Source of the DNA: Rhizobium sp. BT04
Lineage (GTDB): Bacteria; Pseudomonadota; Alphaproteobacteria; Rhizobiales; Rhizobiaceae
Assembly (NCBI RefSeq): GCF_030053135.1
Contig: NZ_CP125650.1
Location: forward strand, 62,001-126,000
Direction of reading: 5' to 3'
Length of the DNA stretch: 64,000 nt
How positions within the stretch are numbered: the stretch's first letter is position 1; every line of letters starts with the position of its first letter. Below, piece by piece: positions 38,001 to 49,133 of the stretch. Made by a program: the position numbers and the translations under genes. Below the pieces are notes generated by a model. That model worked only from the letters and a program-made list of their open reading frames with translations. It ran no database searches and was not told the origin of the DNA.

Positions 38001-38933
38001 CTAATCCGCCCACTCAGGATCGGTTGTAAAGGCGATGGTGAGCCGACGACTCGGACCCTCGTTACCAATCGCGAGCCCGATTTCGTCACGGATCTTATCC
38101 CATTCCTGCAATTTCCTCGCCGGGAGGTCCTCTGAGACAACGAAATGTAGCTCGATTTGCCGGCCTCGGCCGACCCGGGCCACATAAGCCCGGTGGGATA
38201 TGAATCCATGTCGTTCGATGATTGTTTTGGCGACCGCGTCAACTTGTTGTTTGAGATCTAATGGCGTAACAAGCAGTATGTCGGCGAGCGCTCGCCGAAC
38301 CGTGCCCGCCGGAATGGGAATGATCACAATGCAGATTAATGCCAGCGCGACCGGGTCAATAAACGGCGAGATCCATTCGTAAGAAGACCCCTGAATTAAA
38401 TATCCGATGGCAAACGCGACGAGTAACCCGATCGTTAGCCCGGCGGACATCAGCCAAGCTTTCGTATCCAGGGCAACGAAATCAGATTTGATCTTACGAT
38501 TAGCTCGATCACCAATAACCCCCATGGTGGCTGTCACACCGAGTGTTACGACGGCGTAGACGATCGCTTGACTAAAGTTGAGCGGACGTCCCCCATGCAA
38601 AATGCTGCCGATTGCGTTGACAAGTGCGTAAACAGCCGACCCGGTTATGAGAATGCCGTTGAGAGCCAAGACTATGGGCTCAAGATGCCAGAACCCCATC
38701 GTGAAATGCTCGATAAGTTTTCCTTTGCTGGAGGGCGCTTCGGATGACGCGATGAGCTTTGTAACAAGCAGAGCTACGACAGTCATAGCAGCGTCCGTCA
38801 ATGCGTAGACACCATCGAATATGATTGCGAACGAACCTGAAATGATCCCGAACAAAATGCCGATGCAGGCAAGGAGGATGGTAACGGCAATTGAAACGCA
38901 GAGAAGCCCCTGCTCCGTTCTCATGAAATTCAT
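38001..38933 (-). CDS. Cation diffusion facilitator (metal efflux) transporter
   Basis: 310-residue inner-membrane protein of the CDF family, which exports divalent metals (Zn, Co, Cd, Fe or Mn) against protons. Six membrane segments are seen from residue 11 to about 205. The metal-site residues fall in SFAIIFDGVYALTDAAMT (segment 2, D-x3-D like) and FVALDTKAWLMSAGLTIG (segment 5). A cytoplasmic ferredoxin-like domain follows (DAVAKTIIERHGFISHRAYV, then QIELHFVVSE). It resembles the COG3965 subgroup. Transcribed away from the carbonic anhydrase. Complete; substrate unknown. Confidence 0.85.
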   Translation of the reverse strand: MNFMRTEQGLLCVSIAVTILLACIGILFGIISGSFAIIFDGVYALTDAAMTVVALLVTKLIASSEAPSSKGKLIEHFTMGFWHLEPIVLALNGILITGSAVYALVNAIGSILHGGRPLNFSQAIVYAVVTLGVTATMGVIGDRANRKIKSDFVALDTKAWLMSAGLTIGLLVAFAIGYLIQGSSYEWISPFIDPVALALICIVIIPIPAGTVRRALADILLVTPLDLKQQVDAVAKTIIERHGFISHRAYVARVGRGRQIELHFVVSEDLPARKLQEWDKIRDEIGLAIGNEGPSRRLTIAFTTDPEWAD

Positions 38934-39165
38934 AGGCTCAGCCTTATAACTTACGTTTCTTTATGGTCCTCTGGACGCGGTACAGACCATCCAATTCAGC
39001 TACTGAAGCGAGCACATCCACTTTTGGATCAAGGTACCTTTTTAAATTCAAATGCTGACCTCTCCTGTCCAGTGGGCTCGCATGAGCGTCTTTCACATAC
39101 CTGGCCACAAGACAAAATCGCCTCGCTGTGTTCTGGCAGTGCGGCCTCGACTATCTAAACAAGGG
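38934..39165. other. Spacer upstream of the CDF gene
   Basis: No gene or clear regulatory element seen. Confidence 0.3.
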
Positions 39166-39300
39166 CCAATTTTGCTTTGCAGGTAAAGCGGGGCTGGACA
39201 TGATGCACGACACGGAAGGACGCATGAACATAGTCCAGCACTTCGCTGACGGTCTCGCCGCCGCGAATGAAGTCGGAGCCACCACAGATAGGGCATGAGC
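39166..39300 (-). pseudogene. IS66-family transposase (TnpC) fragment
   Basis: About 45 residues: CPICGGSDFIRGGETVSEVL followed by DYVHASFRVVHHVQPRFTCK. This is the zinc-finger region of IS66 transposases. Nothing else of the element is visible. Confidence 0.65.
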
Positions 39301-39498
39301 AGGCCACCTGTTACACGTCATCATGGCACGGCCGAGGTTGCAGAGCTTGCGCGGCGATAGGGCTCTCGACGCATCCACGTAATCCGGCAGGTTCGAATTC
39401 CGTTGACTCATGGTTGGATCTGATTTGATGAGAGGCGTTCCAAAGAACGCCGAGGTTTTCGCCCTCATGATAGGCTGTGGCTGACACCACGTTCTAGT

Positions 39499-39723
39499 CT
39501 AGCGATGATCGGATCGTCTAGCCCTTTGGCGACTCCTGCAATTACGGCTGGATTGCCAGATGGAAAAGAGCAGGCTTGCGATATACGCCCACTGAAGAAG
39601 CAACAAACTAGCCACCATTGCAACGATGACTTCGTGGATGGAATGCCAGACGAAGTAACTCGTTAGTGCCTTCGCCCAGACGACGAGCAGCAGGAGGCCG
39701 CAAAAGATTGTGAAACGCAACAC
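39499..39723 (-). CDS. ExoX/Psi-like small membrane protein
   Basis: 74 residues with two hydrophobic segments (about 4-22 and 33-54) and a short basic cytoplasmic tail. The spacing, TSYFVWHSIHEVIVAMVASL and the final LLFSIW resemble ExoX/PsiA, small membrane proteins that repress exopolysaccharide synthesis. It lies behind the nif operon on the same strand, a place where symbiotic plasmids sometimes carry such genes. Identification is by hydrophobic pattern and partial similarity only; it could be another small membrane protein. Confidence 0.5.
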   Translation of the reverse strand: MLRFTIFCGLLLLVVWAKALTSYFVWHSIHEVIVAMVASLLLLQWAYIASLLFSIWQSSRNCRSRQRARRSDHR

Positions 39724-39840
39724 CGTTCTCCTAATTTGTTCGCGAGATTGCGCAGCAATGTCGTCTGCGGCAACGAGAGTCTGGCAGTTCTTCAGGCGGC
39801 AACCGCCGCGTGGTTGAGAGCCATGATCATGCCAGTGAGC

Positions 39841-39948
39841 TCACCATCGAACTCTCGTTCTGGCCATTGCAAATGCTGAGATTTTGGCAGCGGCGGCGCG
39901 GGACTGCAGCTTGCGGACCTTCTTCAGCTGCTCCACAATGTCTGACAT
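39841..39948 (-). pseudogene. Decayed small nif-associated protein (CCE_0567-type)
   Basis: ATG 39948 has AGGAAAGAG before it and starts MSDIVEQLKKVRKLQSRAAA, the first helix of the 70-residue helical metalloproteins that follow nifX and its associated gene in many diazotrophs. The frame stops after 35 residues, and the second helix (normally LHDLSEELP) is absent or shifted. Position in the operon supports the call. Confidence 0.55.
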
Positions 39949-39972
39949 GATCTCTTTCCTCGAAAATTGATT

Positions 39973-40461
39973 TCATGATGCCCGCGCCACGTCGGGATAG
40001 GTTTCGATAACTTCAATAGCGTCATCGACCATTTTCGTGCCGGTCTCGGCGAGCTTGCCTAGCGTCTCAAAGCCGAACCGGTGGACATCGCGCAGGGTCT
40101 TCGACAGAACGACCAACCGTCCAGTCGTGAAAAGCAAGCGGCCGAAGCCCTCATGGCCGATCGTCATGATCGGCGATGCCAACAGGCCTGTGCACTCTTC
40201 GATCACAAGCCCCACGCAACTGTAAAAGTTCTGTAGCCTCCACAGCACATACGGATCCGGATCGCCTATGATCGGGATCTTACGGCGCTGCTCCTTGGTG
40301 AGGATGAAGTCGGCCAGCAGGTCAGTGTCCGATTTGCCTTCCCACGCCCCATGGGCATCCTGAGCGCGAATGAGCCTTATCAGGCATCTGAGAAAAGGGG
40401 TGGCGAGATCCCCATCCTCGTTGACAGCAGGGCCATCCGTACTTCCTGTCAATGTACCCAT
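39973..40461 (-). CDS. NifX-associated nitrogen fixation protein
   Basis: 162 residues, DUF269 family. Recognisable by FLRCLIRLIRAQDAHGAWEG, then WRLQNFYSCVGLVIEECTGL and a C-terminal helix with RFGFETLGKLAETGTKMVDD. These proteins are encoded next to nifX and are thought to help FeMo-cofactor assembly or protection; the biochemical role is not settled. The start lies 3 bases after the nifX stop, so the two are probably translationally coupled. Full length. Confidence 0.9.
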   Translation of the reverse strand: MGTLTGSTDGPAVNEDGDLATPFLRCLIRLIRAQDAHGAWEGKSDTDLLADFILTKEQRRKIPIIGDPDPYVLWRLQNFYSCVGLVIEECTGLLASPIMTIGHEGFGRLLFTTGRLVVLSKTLRDVHRFGFETLGKLAETGTKMVDDAIEVIETYPDVARAS

Positions 40462-40464
40462 TTC

Positions 40465-40959
40465 TTAGTCCTCCTCATCGAAAGGCTTCTTTTCAATGGC
40501 GCCTGCTTCGGTTAGCACCTTGCGTAACCAGGGTGGCGGAGTAGTCCTGAGCATCGCCCGAGTTCGCGACAAAACATCTTCGATCAGTTGAGGATCGGAT
40601 ACTTTAATTGGGTGGATTTTGGCCGAAACAACTCGGGCTGCCGATGGCCCACCGATCGCCAGACAGAACAATAAGTGACAACCTTCCAACGCCTTCACCT
40701 TCGGGTTAATACGATCGACGTCCTCGTTCCGATGCTTTCCGCTCTGGTCGGAAACGTCTTCGAAGTCCAGGACTTCCACCAGTTTCCAGTCGTCGGGACT
40801 CACATCATAGACGACGAAACGTTTTGCCGATCCGAAATGGGCGTCGAGAGATTTCATATCTTGAGTGGCGATTGCGACGCGCAACGCGCCAGCCTTCCGT
40901 TTTGGAGCTGACGAGTGAACCCCGTCAGGGACGAGGGAAAGGCGACGAGCGGCGATCAT
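40465..40959 (-). CDS. nifX: NifX, FeMo-cofactor precursor carrier
   Basis: 164 residues. The core domain of the NifX/NafY/dinitrogenase-cofactor family is seen from about residue 24: LRVAIATQDMKSLDAHFGSA, KRFVVYDVSPDDWKLVEVLD, and LFCLAIGGPSAARVVSAKIH. NifX binds NifB-co and the VK cluster and shuttles them between assembly proteins. Its ATG overlaps the nifN stop (ATGA), a sign of coupled translation. Normal length. Confidence 0.92.
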   Translation of the reverse strand: MIAARRLSLVPDGVHSSAPKRKAGALRVAIATQDMKSLDAHFGSAKRFVVYDVSPDDWKLVEVLDFEDVSDQSGKHRNEDVDRINPKVKALEGCHLLFCLAIGGPSAARVVSAKIHPIKVSDPQLIEDVLSRTRAMLRTTPPPWLRKVLTEAGAIEKKPFDEED

Positions 40960-42311
40960 CTAGGCAGTTCTCCTTTGCGGGAGGGATCAAGCGATCCAGG
41001 ACACGGCGCGCGCTGATTGGCCTGGAAGATGTTGGAAACATCGAAGATCAGGTCGCGCGTTCCCTGATAGAGACTTGTGAGCTTATGCTGGCTGCCGAGT
41101 CGGTCGAATATCGGGAAGCCCACCCGCATGAGCGGAATCCCAAGGCGCTCCGCCGCTTGTCGTCCATGCGAATGCGTGACGAGAAGATCAGCGCCGACGG
41201 CAAGTTCTTCGAGATCGCCAAGATCACCGACCTGGAGCGATTCGGCCGGCATTTCCGCGAGTATTTTTGAGGTGCCGGTCGTGGTGACCGCTGCCGCGAT
41301 TTCGGCGCCCATGCCGGTGAAGAAGGTAGCGAATTGGTAGAGCTGGTCCGGCTCCACAGCAATTGCGATCTTCTTGCCTCCGAAATGGAAATGTCCGTCG
41401 AGCAGGGCGTCCTGCAGCTGTGCTCGGCGACGGCGGATGTTTGCTGGCACCGGCGCACCAGAAATCTCAGAAAGAAACGAGACGAACCGGTCGGCTCGTT
41501 TCAATCCTGTCAGCGACTGGAACAATGCGTAAGGGACTCCCGTCCGGGTCCGCAGTAGCTCTGCGGGGCGGCGCATATGCTCGCCGATCGCGATACATTG
41601 CGCCGCCGTGCCAAGCTCTTGTATCTCGTCGACGGGAGTACCGCCATAGGTGGTCGGAACCCAACGATCGCCGGGCACCGTGCCGTCGAGAGAGCCGGAA
41701 ATGTCCGGCAGGATCACCGGCTTCAGACCGAAGCTTTCGACCGTTTCGCGCAGAAGCTCGATGTCAGCGACTGTCAGATGCCATCCTGGTAGGATCGCAA
41801 TCTTCTTTTGGTGGCGGCTCTGCTCGCCTGGAGTGGTGATGCGCTCGACCATAGAGATGACGGCCTTCGCCCATCCCTCTTCGATCGCTCCCTCGAAATC
41901 CGGGGTATTCGCCAGCACAACCTCCGTACCCGCGAGCTCATCGGCACGATCCCGCTTGATGTTGGCGAGATCGCCTGCGAAATCTTCGCCGCGGGTTTCC
42001 ACCAGGGCTGTCGTGCAAATTCCGATCAGCTTGGGTTTTGCGCGCCTCTTGAGATTTAGGATCGCCTCTTCCAGATTGCCTGCGCCGCCAAGAATGGTCG
42101 CCACTGCGTCCAATGCCGTTGTCTGCAAGGGAATGGCTTCCTTAAAGTGCCGGACTAAAAGTACCAGCGCCAAGCTGGTGCAGCCCTGGCTGCCGTGGAA
42201 CAGCGGCACGGCACGCTCGACGCCAAGAAAGGCGAGCGCGGCGCCGAGCGGCTGCGACGATTTCAGCGGATTGACCGCAGCTGATTTGGTCTGGGGAAAG
42301 ACTTGAACCAT
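40956..42311 (-). CDS. nifN: NifN, FeMo-cofactor scaffold beta subunit
   Basis: 451 residues. Forms the NifE2N2 scaffold on which NifB-co is matured to FeMo-cofactor, and is homologous to NifK. The N-terminus has NPLKSSQPLGAALAFLGVER and LFHGSQGCTSLALVLLVRHF, then GICTTALVETRGEDFAGDL. The frame is intact. It starts 9 bases after nifE, preceded by GAGGAAAG. Confidence 0.95.
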   Translation of the reverse strand: MVQVFPQTKSAAVNPLKSSQPLGAALAFLGVERAVPLFHGSQGCTSLALVLLVRHFKEAIPLQTTALDAVATILGGAGNLEEAILNLKRRAKPKLIGICTTALVETRGEDFAGDLANIKRDRADELAGTEVVLANTPDFEGAIEEGWAKAVISMVERITTPGEQSRHQKKIAILPGWHLTVADIELLRETVESFGLKPVILPDISGSLDGTVPGDRWVPTTYGGTPVDEIQELGTAAQCIAIGEHMRRPAELLRTRTGVPYALFQSLTGLKRADRFVSFLSEISGAPVPANIRRRRAQLQDALLDGHFHFGGKKIAIAVEPDQLYQFATFFTGMGAEIAAAVTTTGTSKILAEMPAESLQVGDLGDLEELAVGADLLVTHSHGRQAAERLGIPLMRVGFPIFDRLGSQHKLTSLYQGTRDLIFDVSNIFQANQRAPCPGSLDPSRKGELPR

Positions 42312-42320
42312 CGGCTTTCC

Positions 42321-43811
42321 TCAACGCTTGCAGAAGCTGCCGGCGACCGCGCCGACAAAGTTTTGCAAGACGTACCCAGTCTCGTTCTCGCTCTTGGTAT
42401 TCGTCAGTTCTTCTTCCACCGCATGCTGGCATTCCCACGGTGCCGGCTCCCGCACCTCCATCCAGATCGGATTGTGAATAGCAAGATCGATCTGGCGAAC
42501 GAGCTCCACCATGCCGTCATAGCCGGCATAGGGGTGGTGGCGTTCCTGGTTGATATCGAGCCAAGGTGTCTTGGCCTTCAGCGCGATGAATTGCGTGCGC
42601 CCGCCAGACAACATGATGTCGGCTTTACCGTCGGCGAGCATGTTATAAAGCTCGCGCGGCGCCATTGACTCGAACAGGTGGTTTTCGTCTTTCAGGAGTT
42701 GCTTGATACGTTCCTTGTCTTCAGGCGTGGATTTCTTGACCGAGGTGCCCACGATCTCGATGCCCACCTCCATCAGCGCATGGACAACCGACCAGGACTT
42801 GACGCCGCCGGTGTTGAGCAACACGCGCTTGCCTTCAAGCCTTGGTCGATATGCTGCGAGTTTCATCCAGGCAATCGCCTCCTCCTCCGCGATCAATGCC
42901 TCGGTGCGCTCGAGGATTTCGGGATCCGCCCCCTGCATCACGAGCAGCTTGGCGATCTGTCTGAGTGCTTCCGAGGTGTCGGTAATTCCGTAAAAGGAGC
43001 CTTCGAAGAACGGGATATCCCACAGCTCCTCCATTTTGCGGGCGAGGTTGATGAGTGCTGTCGAGCACACCAACATGGACGCCTTGGCGCGATGCGCAGA
43101 AGCAATGTCAAGATATCGGGCGTCTCCTGGAATGCAGGCCCTTACTCTGATCCCCAGCCGGTCAAGAAGCGGCTTTACCAGCCAAAACTCGCCGGATAGG
43201 TTGAACTCACCAATGATATTGATGTCGTAGGCGGTCACGTCGTTCGGCTCTACGCTGCCGATCACATGATCGAGCAACGCTTCACCGGCGAGCTTATTGC
43301 CAAGGTTCTTGGAGCCGGCAAAGCCCGGTGCGTTGACCGGCACCACCGGAAGGCCGAATTTTTCCGCGGCCCGCTTGCAGACGACCTCGATGTCGTCGCC
43401 GATCAATGCTGTCACACAGGTCGAATAGACGAAAATCGCCGGTGGAGCATGGGCCTCCTTGATCTCGCGGATTGCTTTAAAAAGTTTCCGCTCGCCGTGC
43501 CCCATCACCACTTCGGTTTCAGTGAGGTCGGTCGTGAAACTGGTGCGCCAGAGCGTTGGACCTGAGGAAGCCGATCCGCGGTTGTCCCAGGAATTGCCCT
43601 CACAGCCGAGAGGCCCATGGATCAGGTGCGCGACGTCGGTGATCGGCTGCAGCACGATCTTGGCGCCATCGAAAGCGCATCCGCCGGCTGCCGCCCCGGG
43701 GATCAGCGGCTTCGAACAGCCGTTTTTGCGCGCCTTGGAATCCTTGCTGCGGTTCTTCTCGCAGGCAGGCTCGTCGAAGACATCCTGGACTTTAGCATTG
43801 AGCAAGGGCAT
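42321..43811 (-). CDS. nifE: NifE, FeMo-cofactor scaffold alpha subunit
   Basis: 496 residues. Partner of NifN and homologous to NifD. I place the start at ATG 43811 (MPLLNAKVQDVFDEPACEKN), because GGAG sits 8 bases upstream, inside the slightly longer frame that begins at 43823. Cluster-binding cysteines fall in GAAAGGCAFDGAK, IHGPLGCEGNSWDNRGSAS and VYSTCVTALIGDDI. The C-terminal half carries FKPWSI-type NifE features read as [19 protein letters not shown] on this strand. Follows nifK by 58 bases with a hairpin between. Confidence 0.95.
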   Translation of the reverse strand: MPLLNAKVQDVFDEPACEKNRSKDSKARKNGCSKPLIPGAAAGGCAFDGAKIVLQPITDVAHLIHGPLGCEGNSWDNRGSASSGPTLWRTSFTTDLTETEVVMGHGERKLFKAIREIKEAHAPPAIFVYSTCVTALIGDDIEVVCKRAAEKFGLPVVPVNAPGFAGSKNLGNKLAGEALLDHVIGSVEPNDVTAYDINIIGEFNLSGEFWLVKPLLDRLGIRVRACIPGDARYLDIASAHRAKASMLVCSTALINLARKMEELWDIPFFEGSFYGITDTSEALRQIAKLLVMQGADPEILERTEALIAEEEAIAWMKLAAYRPRLEGKRVLLNTGGVKSWSVVHALMEVGIEIVGTSVKKSTPEDKERIKQLLKDENHLFESMAPRELYNMLADGKADIMLSGGRTQFIALKAKTPWLDINQERHHPYAGYDGMVELVRQIDLAIHNPIWMEVREPAPWECQHAVEEELTNTKSENETGYVLQNFVGAVAGSFCKR

Positions 43812-43834
43812 TGCGGTCTCCAAGTTCAGATGAA

Positions 43835-43863
43835 GGCGGCCGGCCTCACAAGGCCGACCGCCG
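43835..43863 (-). promoter_or_regulatory. Hairpin between nifK and nifE
   Basis: GGCGGCCGGCCT-CACA-AGGCCGACCGCC forms a stem with one mismatch and a 4-base loop. There is no T-tract, so it is more likely an mRNA-processing or stability element than a terminator. Confidence 0.55.
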
Positions 43864-43869
43864 CCGCTC

Positions 43870-45411
43870 CTAGCGGGTCAGGTCGTAAGAATAGTCCGTC
43901 ACACCCGGCTCGCTCGTCTCGCGATCGAGCTTGTCGAAGATCTTGTCGAGGATCGTCGTCAGGACGCGCAGGCCGCCTTGGTAGCCCATGAGCGGGAAAC
44001 GGTGGTGATGGTGCCGGTCGAATATCGGAAAGGTCAGCCGGATCAATGGGGTGCCGGTGTCGCGCTCGAGATACTTGCCATAGGAATTGCCGATCATAAG
44101 ATCAACCGGCTCGGTAAAGAGCAGCGAGCGCAACGCCCACAGGTCCTTGCCCGCCCAGACCTGGGCATCCTTGCCGAAGGGCGAGGATGCGAGCAACGCC
44201 TTCATCTCGGCTTCCCAGGCCGACGTGCCGTTGGTAGCAAGGCAGTGGGTCGGCTCACCGCCGGTTTCCAAGACGAACCGGGCAACGGCGTAGACGAAGT
44301 CAGGATCGCCGTAGATCGCGTATTTCTTCCCGTGCAGCCAGGCTTGGCTATCTGCCATAGCGTCGACGAGACGGCCGCGTTCCAGGCCGATTGCCGGAGG
44401 AATTTCCTTGCCGGTAATCTCCGAGACCTTCATCAGGAATTCGTCGGTCGCCTGAACACCCAGCGGATAATGGAACGAAGCCGTAACCTGACCGACCTCC
44501 TTGCAATATTCCAGCGTTTTGCGCGTGTTATAGTGCTGCAGCGACAGGGTCGCTTCGGCATTCAACGCCGTTTTCAAGTCCTCGATCTTCGTGCCGCCGT
44601 CATACATGCGGTACGTACCGTCAGACGGCGTGTCGAACTGGTCGGAGGCATCCTGGATGAAGATGTAGGATACGCCCATCATGTCGAGCAGGCGCTTCAG
44701 TTCGCGGTTGTTGCCGACGCAGAAGCCGTCGAAGCCGGGAATGATGTTGATGGCTTGAGCAACCTCCTTCCGCTCGTTGCCTTTCCAGAAGTTCTCCAGA
44801 ATGCCCTTGATCATGCCGTCATAGCCATCGACGTGGCTGCCGACGAAGGCAGGCGTGTGGGCGAAAGGAACATCGAAGTCGTGCGGGACCGACCCTTCGT
44901 TCTTTGCGTTTTCGATGAAGCCGTGGAGGTCGTCTCCAATGACTTCGGCCATGCAGGTGGTCGAGACGGCGATCATCTTCGGATCGTAGAGCTTGTATGT
45001 ATTGGCGAGCCCGTCGACCATGTTCTTCAACCCGCCGAACACTGCCGCGTCCTCCGTCATCGAGGACGAGACCGCCGATGAAGGCTCCTTGAAGTGACGC
45101 GACAGATGCGAACGGTAATAAGCGACGCAGCCCTGGCTGCCATGGACGAAGGACATCGTTTGCTCAAAGCCTGCGGCTGCGAAGACGGCACCGAGCGGCT
45201 GGCAGGCTTTGGCCGGGTTCACGACCAGGGCTTCGCGGCCCAGGTTCTTTTCGCGATACTCCCAGGTCTTCGTGAAGTCGTTTTGATCGGCAACGACCTG
45301 ATCCGGGTGGGGGCATTCGAAATTGGCTTTCTTCTCGGCGAGCATCTGCCTGTATTCCGGCTCGCGGAACAGGGGAGCATGGTCGAGAACTTTTTCCGCC
45401 GACTGCGGCAT
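43870..45411 (-). CDS. nifK: Nitrogenase MoFe protein beta subunit NifK
   Basis: 513 residues from ATG 45411 ([15 protein letters not shown]), which matches rhizobial NifK length; the frame is open further upstream but lacks similarity there. P-cluster ligands are seen in [40 protein letters not shown] and [15 protein letters not shown]. With NifD it forms the alpha2-beta2 dinitrogenase. Complete, no anomalies. Confidence 0.97.
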   Translation of the reverse strand: MPQSAEKVLDHAPLFREPEYRQMLAEKKANFECPHPDQVVADQNDFTKTWEYREKNLGREALVVNPAKACQPLGAVFAAAGFEQTMSFVHGSQGCVAYYRSHLSRHFKEPSSAVSSSMTEDAAVFGGLKNMVDGLANTYKLYDPKMIAVSTTCMAEVIGDDLHGFIENAKNEGSVPHDFDVPFAHTPAFVGSHVDGYDGMIKGILENFWKGNERKEVAQAINIIPGFDGFCVGNNRELKRLLDMMGVSYIFIQDASDQFDTPSDGTYRMYDGGTKIEDLKTALNAEATLSLQHYNTRKTLEYCKEVGQVTASFHYPLGVQATDEFLMKVSEITGKEIPPAIGLERGRLVDAMADSQAWLHGKKYAIYGDPDFVYAVARFVLETGGEPTHCLATNGTSAWEAEMKALLASSPFGKDAQVWAGKDLWALRSLLFTEPVDLMIGNSYGKYLERDTGTPLIRLTFPIFDRHHHHRFPLMGYQGGLRVLTTILDKIFDKLDRETSEPGVTDYSYDLTR

Positions 45412-45497
45412 AGTAAGCACCTTTCTTTTCATCGCGCCGCACCGGTGGCGGCAATGGGATGTCATCTGTCACGAGTGCGGATCAAGTCCGATAGGAA

Positions 45498-45534
45498 GAG
45501 CCTGGCCTGCCCCTTCCCAAGACAGGCCAGGCTC
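45498..45534 (-). promoter_or_regulatory. Hairpin between nifD and nifK
   Basis: A perfect 12-base stem, GAGCCTGGCCTG and CAGGCCAGGCTC, with a 13-base loop starts directly after the nifD stop. No T-tract follows. Probably an intercistronic stabiliser or attenuator that sets the NifD:NifK ratio. Confidence 0.65.
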
Positions 45535-47037
45535 TCATTCGGCCGCAACCGCCTCAGCTGGCGCGGCCTCTTTTTTCCAGGGGACGTCGTAGAGATCCCA
45601 CACCGGATTATTGATGGCCAGATCCATGTCGCGGGCGAATATGGCGAAGCCGTCATAGCCGTGATACGGGCCGGAATAATCCCAGGAGTGCATCTGGCGG
45701 AAGGGGATGCCCATCTTCTGCACCGGATACTTCTCTTTAATGCCGGACCCAACAAGGTCGGGGCGGATGCCTTCGATGAACTTTTCCAGCTCGTAACCGG
45801 TCACGTCGTCATAGATCAGCGTACCCTTGTTCACATAATGGCCGGTGCGCTGATAGTCGTCGTTGTGGGCGAACTCGTAGCCGGTGCCGACGATCCGCAT
45901 GCCGAGGTCCTCATAGGCCGTGATGACGTGGCGAGGACGCAGGCCGCCGACATAGAGCATCACCGTCTTGCCTTCGAGGCGCGGCCGGTACTTGTCGACG
46001 ACAGCATCGACCAGGGGCCGGTACTTGGTGATGACAGCCTCGGTCTTGTCGACGATTTCCGGACCGAAGTGCTTGGCTATTTCGCGCAGGGAGGTTTCGA
46101 TCTGGGACGGACCAAAGAAATTGTATTCCATCCACGGGATGCCGTATTTTTCCTCCATGTGCCGACAGATGTAGTTCATCGAGCGGTAGCAGTGGATGAG
46201 GTTCAGCTTGGCCTTTGGCGCGCGCTCGACCTCAGCGAGCGTGGCATCACCCGACCAGTTGCCGACCACGCGCAGCCCCACCTCCTCCAATAGAATGCGC
46301 GTAGCCCACGCGTCGCCACCGATATTGTAGTCGCCGACGACGTTGACATCGTAAGGGCCGGTCTCAAACTCGACTTCGTTCTTGTCGAAAACCCAGTCAC
46401 GGATGGCGTCGTTGGCGATGTGGTGGCCGAGCGATTGCGAGACGCCGCGGAAGCCCTCGCAGCGTACCGGCACGATCGTCTTTTCGTGCTCCTTGGCCTT
46501 CTTGCGCGACACCGCCTCAATGTCGTCGCCAATCAGCCCGATCGGGCATTCCGACTGCACGCTGATGCCGTTGTTGAGGGGGAAAAGCTCCTCGATCTCG
46601 TCGATGACCTGTTCAAGCTTCTTGTCGCCGCCGAACACGATGTCCTTTTCCTGGAAGTCTGAGGTGAACTGCAGCGTCACGAACGTGTCGATGCCCGTCA
46701 GGCCGACGTAGTAGTTGCGGCGTTGCGACCAGGAATAATGACCGCAACCGACCGGCCCGTGCGAGATGTGGACCATGTCCTTGACCGGCCCCCATACCAC
46801 GCCTTTGGAACCGGCATAGGCGCAGCCGCGGATCGTCATCACGCCCGGAATGGACTTGATGTTCGATTTGACGTCGCATTCGGAAAGGGCCTTCGGCTCA
46901 TCGCCAGGCTCGTCGCCGCTCGTTGCGACGCTGAGGTGCTTCTTGCGGCGCTTCGCCGCCTTGTCTGGATATTGCGCTAATACTTCCGCAATGAGCTGTT
47001 CATGCAAAACGCTGTCATTCTCGTAATCAAGGCTCAT
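45535..47037 (-). CDS. nifD: Nitrogenase MoFe protein alpha subunit NifD
   Basis: 500 residues from ATG 47037 ([14 protein letters not shown]), preceded by GGGGGCAGGGGCCC. Contains the P-cluster cysteines ([46 protein letters not shown]), the FeMo-cofactor cysteine in [20 protein letters not shown], and the cofactor histidine in [17 protein letters not shown]. All ligands are intact. Second gene of the operon, 107 bases behind nifH. Confidence 0.97.
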   Translation of the reverse strand: MSLDYENDSVLHEQLIAEVLAQYPDKAAKRRKKHLSVATSGDEPGDEPKALSECDVKSNIKSIPGVMTIRGCAYAGSKGVVWGPVKDMVHISHGPVGCGHYSWSQRRNYYVGLTGIDTFVTLQFTSDFQEKDIVFGGDKKLEQVIDEIEELFPLNNGISVQSECPIGLIGDDIEAVSRKKAKEHEKTIVPVRCEGFRGVSQSLGHHIANDAIRDWVFDKNEVEFETGPYDVNVVGDYNIGGDAWATRILLEEVGLRVVGNWSGDATLAEVERAPKAKLNLIHCYRSMNYICRHMEEKYGIPWMEYNFFGPSQIETSLREIAKHFGPEIVDKTEAVITKYRPLVDAVVDKYRPRLEGKTVMLYVGGLRPRHVITAYEDLGMRIVGTGYEFAHNDDYQRTGHYVNKGTLIYDDVTGYELEKFIEGIRPDLVGSGIKEKYPVQKMGIPFRQMHSWDYSGPYHGYDGFAIFARDMDLAINNPVWDLYDVPWKKEAAPAEAVAAE

Positions 47038-47098
47038 GGGCCCCTGCCCCCTTTCAAGGTTCGGGTTAGGTCGTCGTCGCCGAAGCGGCTTTCTTGGA

Positions 47099-47130
47099 AG
47101 GACGCGCTGGCGCAAGGGCCAGCGCGTCCT
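47099..47130 (-). promoter_or_regulatory. Hairpin between nifH and nifD
   Basis: A perfect 13-base stem (AGGACGCGCTGGC and GCCAGCGCGTCCT) with a 6-base loop lies 15 bases after the nifH stop. Such a strong GC stem without a T-run is suited to stabilise the nifH message, which is needed in excess over nifDK, or to cause partial termination. Confidence 0.7.
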
Positions 47131-47144
47131 GTCGACAGCGGCAG

Positions 47145-48367
<1,223 letters not shown>

Positions 48368-49133
48368 TGACCTGCCACTGACGGCGATTAGAGCCTCGGC
48401 GGTCTTGAAACGCTCCCAAACGTTGGACCACCGGATGCTAGAGTTTTCCGGCTTCATTCAGGGAGGCGGGCTGGTTGCGCCTCCCGAATTCACCAACGAG
48501 ATCGGCACCTTGTTGCCGATCGCACCATGAGGTCTTTCCTCATTGTAGTATCTACGCCAATCCTCCATCTTTTCGCGGGCATCCGCAAGGGTCAGGAACC
48601 AATGCTGGTTCAGGCATTCTGCACGGAAGCGGCCATTGAACGCTTCGATGAAAGCATTATCAGTCGGCTTGCCGGGGCGTGAGAAGTCCAACGTCACACC
48701 CTTGGAATAGGCCCACAGGTCCAAGTCGCGCGACACGAACTCGGTCCCTTGGTCGACACGGATCGTTTTCGGATAGCCGGCTTTTTGGCACACCCGTTCA
48801 AGGGTTTGCACAACGTCTTCGCCTCTATAGCTATGACGTGGATCAAGCACCGGCACGTAGCGCGAGAAGGTGTCGACCACCGTCAGCACGCGCAGTTTCT
48901 TACCCGTTGCGAGTTGGTCGTGAACGAAGTCCATCGCCCAGACGTCGTTGGGTCCGACGGCCATGTGCCGATCCTCGCGAAGCTTGGCTTTTACCCCCCG
49001 CTTCGGTGTCTTGTTCCGCAACTGTAGCCCCAAGTCCCTGTAAATGCGGTAGGTTCGCTTGATGTTGGTGCCCCAACCCTCGCGTTCCAACAGCACATGC
49101 ACGCGGCGATAGCCGTAGCGCACCCGCGTCTCA
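48368..49133 (-). mobile_element. IS3-family (IS407-like) right-end remnant
   Basis: The terminus TGACCTGCCACTG at 48368 equals the end of the remnant at 11741. It contains the 3' two-thirds of orfB, and its other side is cut by an IS5-family element at 49134. Confidence 0.8.
48458..49123 (-). pseudogene. IS3-family OrfB, C-terminal part
   Basis: 221 residues with the complete DDE core: VWAMDFVHDQLATGKKLRVL, KTIRVDQGTEFVSRDLDLWA and NAFIEAFNGRFRAECLNQHW. It ends in VNSGGATSPPP, typical of this group. The N-terminus was lost to the IS5-family insertion. Confidence 0.9.
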
